Below, piece by piece: positions 43,346 to 47,315 of a stretch of DNA of 47,315 bases. The position numbers and the translations under genes are program-made. The notes under the pieces were generated by a model. That model searched no databases, was not told where the DNA came from, and saw only the letters and a list, made by a program, of their open reading frames with translations. The stretch comes from an uncultured Clostridia bacterium (lineage in GTDB: Bacteria > Bacillota > Clostridia > Christensenellales > Borkfalkiaceae): assembly GCA_947631325.1 (NCBI GenBank), contig CANRKX010000009.1, forward strand, positions 1 to 47,315, in the 5' to 3' direction. The first letter of the stretch is position 1, and every line of letters starts with the position of its first letter.

Positions 43346-44383
43346 ATGTCTAAAGACGTAAAAGACGTTAAATTCATAACCATGGGCGAACTGCTGTTGA
43401 GACTTTCGCCCCCCAACTACGAAAAAATACGCACCACCGACGAGTTCAAGGTGACTTACGGCGGCGCGGAAGCCAACGTTGCGGCGGCGCTTTCAAACCT
43501 CGGCGTGGACGCTTCATACTTCACCGTCGTACCCGAATCTTCCATAGGCAAGGCGGCGATAAGATATCTGCGCTCCAACGACGTGCACTGCTCGCCCTGC
43601 ATATATTCGGACAAGGGCAGAATGGGCATATACTTCCTCGAAGAGGGGTTCGGCGTGCGCTCTTCAAAGGTGACATACGACAGAAAGGATTCGTCGTTCG
43701 CGACATACGACTTCTCCACCGTGGACTTCGAGAAGAAGCTTGAGGGGTTCACCTGGCTGCACCTGTCGGGGATAACGCCCGCGCTATCCCAAAACTGCCG
43801 CGACCTTATAATGTACGCCATAAAAGCGGCGAAGAAGTTGGGAATAACCATAAGCTTTGACTGCAACTTCCGCTCGGCGCTGTGGGGCTGGCAGGAGGCG
43901 CGCGACTGCATTACGGAATATCTGCCCTATGTAGACGTGCTTTTCGGCATCGAGCCGCTCAATCTTCCGGGGCCCGACGGCAAGGACTTGAAGGACGGGC
44001 TTTCGATGAATCCCTCATACAAGGAACAGGACAGGATATTCAGGGAGATTTCAAAGAGATTCGACATAAAGGCGATAGGAAGGCACGTCAGATACGTGCA
44101 CTCGGGCAGTGAAAACAGCCTTAAAGCCTTCCTTTGGTATGACGGCGAGACGTACGAGAGCCGCACCTTCCGCTTCAACATTCTCGACAGAGTGGGCGGC
44201 GGCGACGCCTTTGCGAGCGGAATGATATACGCCATTATGCGCGATATGGAGCCCGACGAGATAGTCAACTTTGCCGTCGCTTCGTCGGTAATAAAGCACA
44301 CCATGCACGGCGACTTCAACATAACCGACGACGAAGAGTCGATAATAAAGCTGATGAACCAGGAATACGATATAAGAAGATAA
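43346..44383 (+). CDS. kdgK: PfkB-family sugar kinase, likely 2-keto-3-deoxygluconate kinase
   Basis: 345 aa, ribokinase fold. N-terminal MGELLLRLSPP and YGGAEANVAAALSNLG form the substrate side; DCNFRSALWGW is typical for KDG kinases; the C-terminal anion-hole motif is DRVGGGDAFASGM with the catalytic Asp. KDG kinase phosphorylates 2-keto-3-deoxygluconate from pectin or uronate breakdown for splitting by KDPG aldolase, but no aldolase or uronate genes are present nearby, so substrate assignment is by similarity only. Single-gene unit with terminator at 44403. Confidence 0.88.
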   Translation: MSKDVKDVKFITMGELLLRLSPPNYEKIRTTDEFKVTYGGAEANVAAALSNLGVDASYFTVVPESSIGKAAIRYLRSNDVHCSPCIYSDKGRMGIYFLEEGFGVRSSKVTYDRKDSSFATYDFSTVDFEKKLEGFTWLHLSGITPALSQNCRDLIMYAIKAAKKLGITISFDCNFRSALWGWQEARDCITEYLPYVDVLFGIEPLNLPGPDGKDLKDGLSMNPSYKEQDRIFREISKRFDIKAIGRHVRYVHSGSENSLKAFLWYDGETYESRTFRFNILDRVGGGDAFASGMIYAIMRDMEPDEIVNFAVASSVIKHTMHGDFNITDDEESIIKLMNQEYDIRR

Positions 44384-44402
44384 TTGATTTTAAAAAAGTT
44401 AA

Positions 44403-44430
44403 GCCGCCCGCAGAGAGTTCTGCGGGCGGC
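44403..44430. terminator. Bidirectional terminator between the kinase and lipoprotein genes
   Basis: GCCGCCCGCAGA / TCTGCGGGCGGC, 12-bp stem with a 4-base loop; on the minus strand TTAAC and six T follow, on the plus strand a weaker GATTGGTTTT. Confidence 0.85.
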
Positions 44431-44453
44431 GATTGGTTTTGCCCAAATTGTTA

Positions 44454-46232
44454 TTACTTGATGATGTAGTAGACGGTCTTGTCGTTTTCAACGCCCTTTA
44501 TAACGTACGAGTTGCCGATTTTTGTGGGCGAGCCCGCGGACGTGCTTACGGTCATATCGCCGATCTTTACGCCGTCAAGGGTGTATGCCGTAACGGTTGC
44601 GATCTGCGTTTCCATGTCGGGTTGTTCCATTTTCACTATGAAGCCGTCCAAATATTGAACATGCTCATTCTCGTTCGCTTCCTTTACGATTTCGGTTACG
44701 AGTTTGCCGTTGGGATTCTTCTTGCTGTAAATAACATCTGTATTACCGCTATATCCGGACGAAATAGTCATAACTATTGCTGTATCGTAGACATTAACTT
44801 TATATCCGCTGGGGCTATATAAATTAGGCAAATTCATTGCAATCTTGCCGTCAAAATCTATTGCGATAGTGTTATTGCCGTCTTGGGCGACAAGCAAGGA
44901 CTGTTCTTCCCACAGATCGACATTGTTATATGGAATTGTTGCAAGAGTTGCAAGATTTTTATCAACTATACTTCTGCCTGCGAGGAAAGTACTGTCGGAG
45001 AGTTTGTATATATCAAAGACGTTAGCATTGCCCTTTACCTGCGACTGAACTTCACCGTTCTCGTCTATTATATAGTACATTGTGGGATTGTCCTGAACAT
45101 ATACGCCGTTGGTCTTCTGACCGACTTCAACCAGAAGGCTATCAAACTTATTGGTCGAATAGTTGTAGTATGCGCGTGAAATGGCATCAGATACAACGAC
45201 ATAATCAACGTCGAGCTTTTCGGGGTCTCCTCCCTCCACTACGTTGTAGCGATAGAGTTCGCTGTACGCCTTTCTCGTCATAGGAATTCCGCTTACACCT
45301 ACTTCATAATTGTATCCGCTCGTCGCGTCGGATGAGACATAGGTCAACTGAGTATAGAACAGATAGTCGCCGACATAGCCCAACCTTTCTGCGCCGTTAA
45401 GCGTTATGGTATTGGCAACTTGACCGTTCTTGTAATAGGTAAGCGTTTCGGAACTTGAAGTAGTATCACTTACATATTCATAGTCCTTGAGGGAGCTCGT
45501 GTTGTCGGGATAGAGTTCGCTATTGTAAATTTCTTCCGCGGGCGAGAGCGATTCGCCTATATCATAGGGATATTCGGGCTCGGGAACTTCGGAGAGAGAC
45601 TTCCAGGTGTAGACGCCCTTGGTATGATTATAGGCAAAGAGCTTTTCCACTTCCTTTTCGTCCTTGGTGTAGGTAAGGCTGAGAACAGTGTACGTAACTT
45701 CGTCCTCGGTGTAAGTCTGACGGGTGTTGGTGAGGGTATAATGGTCTTCCAATGTAAGACCGCTGTCAATTACCTTGCCGTCATAGCCGACGAGACTGTA
45801 AGTCTGCACTTCGTCCTTGGTTTCGCCGAGATAATATACATAGACATCTTCCCCATCGACGTTGCACGAGTTTCCGATACTCAACGAAGTCAAGCCCTTG
45901 TAAAGTTCCTTGTCGTTCTCGATATCATAGAGAATGGCTGAACCGTCATCCAAAACTACCTTGACGAAAGGTCCGCGCAACTCAACGACTTCCCTATAAG
46001 ACTTTTTCACAATCTTGGAAGGAGCGACGGCGTCGTTCTGAATGCGGGTGAGCTTTTCCTTGGCATACGCAGAATCGAGGGGATGAGCGTAATTGGTTAC
46101 GTCGAACGCTTCATAAGAGGTAGGCGTTGACGCGTTGTTGTCATTGTTGTCCTTCTTTGCGCAGGCTGCGAACGTGGACAGCCCGATTGCCGCAGCCGCA
46201 AGCACAGCGACGGCAGGTGCGAGTTTTTTCAT
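44454..46232 (-). CDS. Large Tyr/Asp-rich lipoprotein, unknown function
   Basis: 592 aa. Signal peptide 1-22 with lipobox FAAC (Cys24), then an Asn/Asp-rich linker (KKDNNDNNASTPTS). The rest is a long series of short strand-like units with YxxGK or YDGKV turns (LVGYDGKVIDSGL, DFDGKIAMNL, YTLDGVKIGD), resembling a beta-propeller or WG-repeat-like extracellular protein. I do not assign a family. It has SD GGAG, a consensus promoter and a terminator. Codon choice is more AT-rich than in the neighbouring genes. Confidence 0.8.
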   Translation of the reverse strand: MKKLAPAVAVLAAAAIGLSTFAACAKKDNNDNNASTPTSYEAFDVTNYAHPLDSAYAKEKLTRIQNDAVAPSKIVKKSYREVVELRGPFVKVVLDDGSAILYDIENDKELYKGLTSLSIGNSCNVDGEDVYVYYLGETKDEVQTYSLVGYDGKVIDSGLTLEDHYTLTNTRQTYTEDEVTYTVLSLTYTKDEKEVEKLFAYNHTKGVYTWKSLSEVPEPEYPYDIGESLSPAEEIYNSELYPDNTSSLKDYEYVSDTTSSSETLTYYKNGQVANTITLNGAERLGYVGDYLFYTQLTYVSSDATSGYNYEVGVSGIPMTRKAYSELYRYNVVEGGDPEKLDVDYVVVSDAISRAYYNYSTNKFDSLLVEVGQKTNGVYVQDNPTMYYIIDENGEVQSQVKGNANVFDIYKLSDSTFLAGRSIVDKNLATLATIPYNNVDLWEEQSLLVAQDGNNTIAIDFDGKIAMNLPNLYSPSGYKVNVYDTAIVMTISSGYSGNTDVIYSKKNPNGKLVTEIVKEANENEHVQYLDGFIVKMEQPDMETQIATVTAYTLDGVKIGDMTVSTSAGSPTKIGNSYVIKGVENDKTVYYIIK

Positions 46233-46265
46233 TAATTTTTTTCTCCTTATTGAAAAATCACGGAT

Positions 46266-46294
46266 ATTATACTACCTTGGGGAGGTTTTGTCAA
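46266..46294 (-). promoter_or_regulatory. Promoter of the 592-aa lipoprotein gene
   Basis: Minus strand TTGACA, 17 bases, TATAAT, full consensus, about 25 bases before the SD-preceded ATG. Confidence 0.9.
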
Positions 46295-46365
46295 TAGTAA
46301 TAACTATAATTTTAGCTATAAATATCTTCTTTTTTAGTTATAGGTGTAATAAGATAGTGGGGAGA

Positions 46366-46949
46366 GAGACGGGCGGACTGCCGAAATGACCTTCATCCGT
46401 CTTTTTCTCGCTTCGTTACGAAAAAGACACCTTCCCCCTTTGGAATGGGGAAGGTCATAATGTGGTAATAATAATTTAGAAAAGCAGACAGCATACCCTG
46501 TGGGATTCTTCGACAGGCGCGCGGCACTCCGCTCTGCCGTTTCCCGCAAGCGGGAACCCTCGGCAGGGCAGCGGGCTTACGCCCTCGCGCAATATGACAG
46601 CATAGGACGGGCGGTCTCCCGAAACAACCTTCTCTCCCCCGAACCTTGGGGTTCGGGTACTCTCCCCCTTTGTAAGTGGGAAAGTTATATTAAGGTGGGA
46701 TTATTAGAAGTAGTCGCCGCATACCCGATGGGATATTTCGACTTCGACGCGTTCCGCGTCTCCGCTCAATATGACAACAGGGAACGAGCTCGGATATTAT
46801 TGTAAATAGGAAGCCGCGGTTCGGAGAAACGAGCGAGACAAGGCGAACGAGCGACGACCGCAGGGAGTGTACAATGAAGTACACGACCAAGGCGGAGTGA
46901 AGTTCAACACAGTATCGCGAAGTTTATACGAAGCGCGCTCGGTTGGAGC
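46366..46949 (+). repeat. Mosaic repeat block F
   Basis: The longest block. It contains GTCTTTTTC / GAAAAAGAC and CCTTCCCC / GGGGAAGG hairpins, GTGGGATTCTTCGACAGG, CTGCCGTTTCCCGCAAGCGG with GCAGCGGGCTTACGCCCTCG (shared with block B), the CCCCCGAACC / GGTTCGGG hairpin (shared with block A), CCGCATACCCGATGGGATAT (shared with B), AAGCCGCGGTTCGGAGAAAC, the stem-loop at 46867-46884 and CACAGTATCGCGAAGTTTAT. It is thus a mosaic of modules otherwise spread over several blocks, with the first half arranged as in D and the second as in A and B. Confidence 0.78.
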
Positions 46950-46977
46950 GGGGAACGGGGTAAAGGATATATATACA

Positions 46978-47301
46978 ATGAATGTTGATTATAAAGCAAT
47001 AGGCAGAAAAATTCAGGCGCGGAGAAAGGCGCGGGGGCTGACTCAAGAGGTGCTGGCGGAAAAGTTGGACGTGACTATAGGATACGTAAGTCAGGTCGAG
47101 AGGGGAATAACCAAGATAAGCCTTGATTTGCTTGCCGCCGTCTCTGCCGTGCTCGACTGCGATATCTGCGATTTGGTTGCCGACTGCGCGACGGGGAACA
47201 GATATCTCAATAACGAGGCGGCGGAAAAATTCGCGCTTTTATCGCCAAAAGAGAAGCGGCTGGTGAACGAATTCATGGCTCTCATCATTCAAAACAGATA
47301 A
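46978..47301 (+). CDS. XRE-family transcriptional regulator
   Basis: 107 aa with a Cro/CI-type helix-turn-helix at about 8-65: IGRKIQARRKARGLTQEVLA followed by VTIGYVSQVERGITKISLDL. The C-terminal 40 residues (EAAEKFALLSPKEKRLVNEF) are charged helix without a ligand domain. AAAGGA lies about 11 bases before the ATG at 46978; the open frame to 46867 lies in the repeat block and is rejected. The target genes are unknown; the gene directly follows block F and nothing follows it in the window. Confidence 0.85.
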   Translation: MNVDYKAIGRKIQARRKARGLTQEVLAEKLDVTIGYVSQVERGITKISLDLLAAVSAVLDCDICDLVADCATGNRYLNNEAAEKFALLSPKEKRLVNEFMALIIQNR

Positions 47302-47315
47302 TATAATAAAAAAAG

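Overview
The window looks like a chromosomal segment of a low-complexity-regulated Gram-positive bacterium of the class Clostridia. The reasons are the S10-spc-alpha ribosomal operon order with a KOW protein between map and infA, AddAB rather than RecBCD, a NiaR regulator behind nadBC, several lipoproteins with LxxC-type lipoboxes, and strong TTGACA-17-TATAAT promoters with Shine-Dalgarno (SD) sites. A gut lineage near Christensenellales is my guess from general style only. No phage, conjugative element, CRISPR array, tRNA or rRNA gene was seen.

Layout. Positions 1-3280 (minus strand) carry rpmE, a DUF1385-PrmC fusion and prfA (its 3' end lies outside the window): translation termination and its modifying enzyme. 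Positions 3355-7345 (plus strand) carry a degenerate zinc-alcohol-dehydrogenase homologue, a cardiolipin-synthase-like phospholipase D protein, a Cof-type HAD phosphatase and a YfcE-type phosphodiesterase. Two related small membrane proteins, each with its own near-identical promoter layout, follow at 7356-8013. Positions 8489-25105 (minus strand) are one long ribosomal superoperon, from the S10 promoter at 25105 down to rplQ and its terminator, including secY, adk, map, infA and rpoA. A structured leader with an internal terminator precedes rpsJ. A repeat block is lodged between rpsJ and rplC.

Between the S10 promoter and a divergent EF-G-like GTPase gene (25705-27759) there is a free-standing minus-strand transcription unit (25421-25609) with promoter, a long hairpin, a potential pseudoknot and an intrinsic terminator but no gene: a candidate small RNA. 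It is the most interesting single item. Next come a cyclophilin-like lipoprotein, a pair of membrane proteins, the nadB-nadC-niaR operon, a PRC-barrel protein, a membrane protein, addB-addA, a lipoprotein, a KDG-kinase-like sugar kinase, a large lipoprotein and an XRE-type regulator.

Most intergenic spaces longer than 300 bases hold a family of mosaic repeats (blocks at 8047, 24161, 32849, 33958, 42913 and 46366). They are built from shared hairpin modules, and all six blocks have the same orientation on the plus strand, whatever the direction of the neighbouring genes. One small stem-loop inside them shows compensatory base changes among copies, and the end palindromes sit within a few bases of stop codons or terminators. 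Several plus- and minus-strand genes also appear to be transcribed from promoters so close to the start codon that the messages would be leaderless or nearly so.
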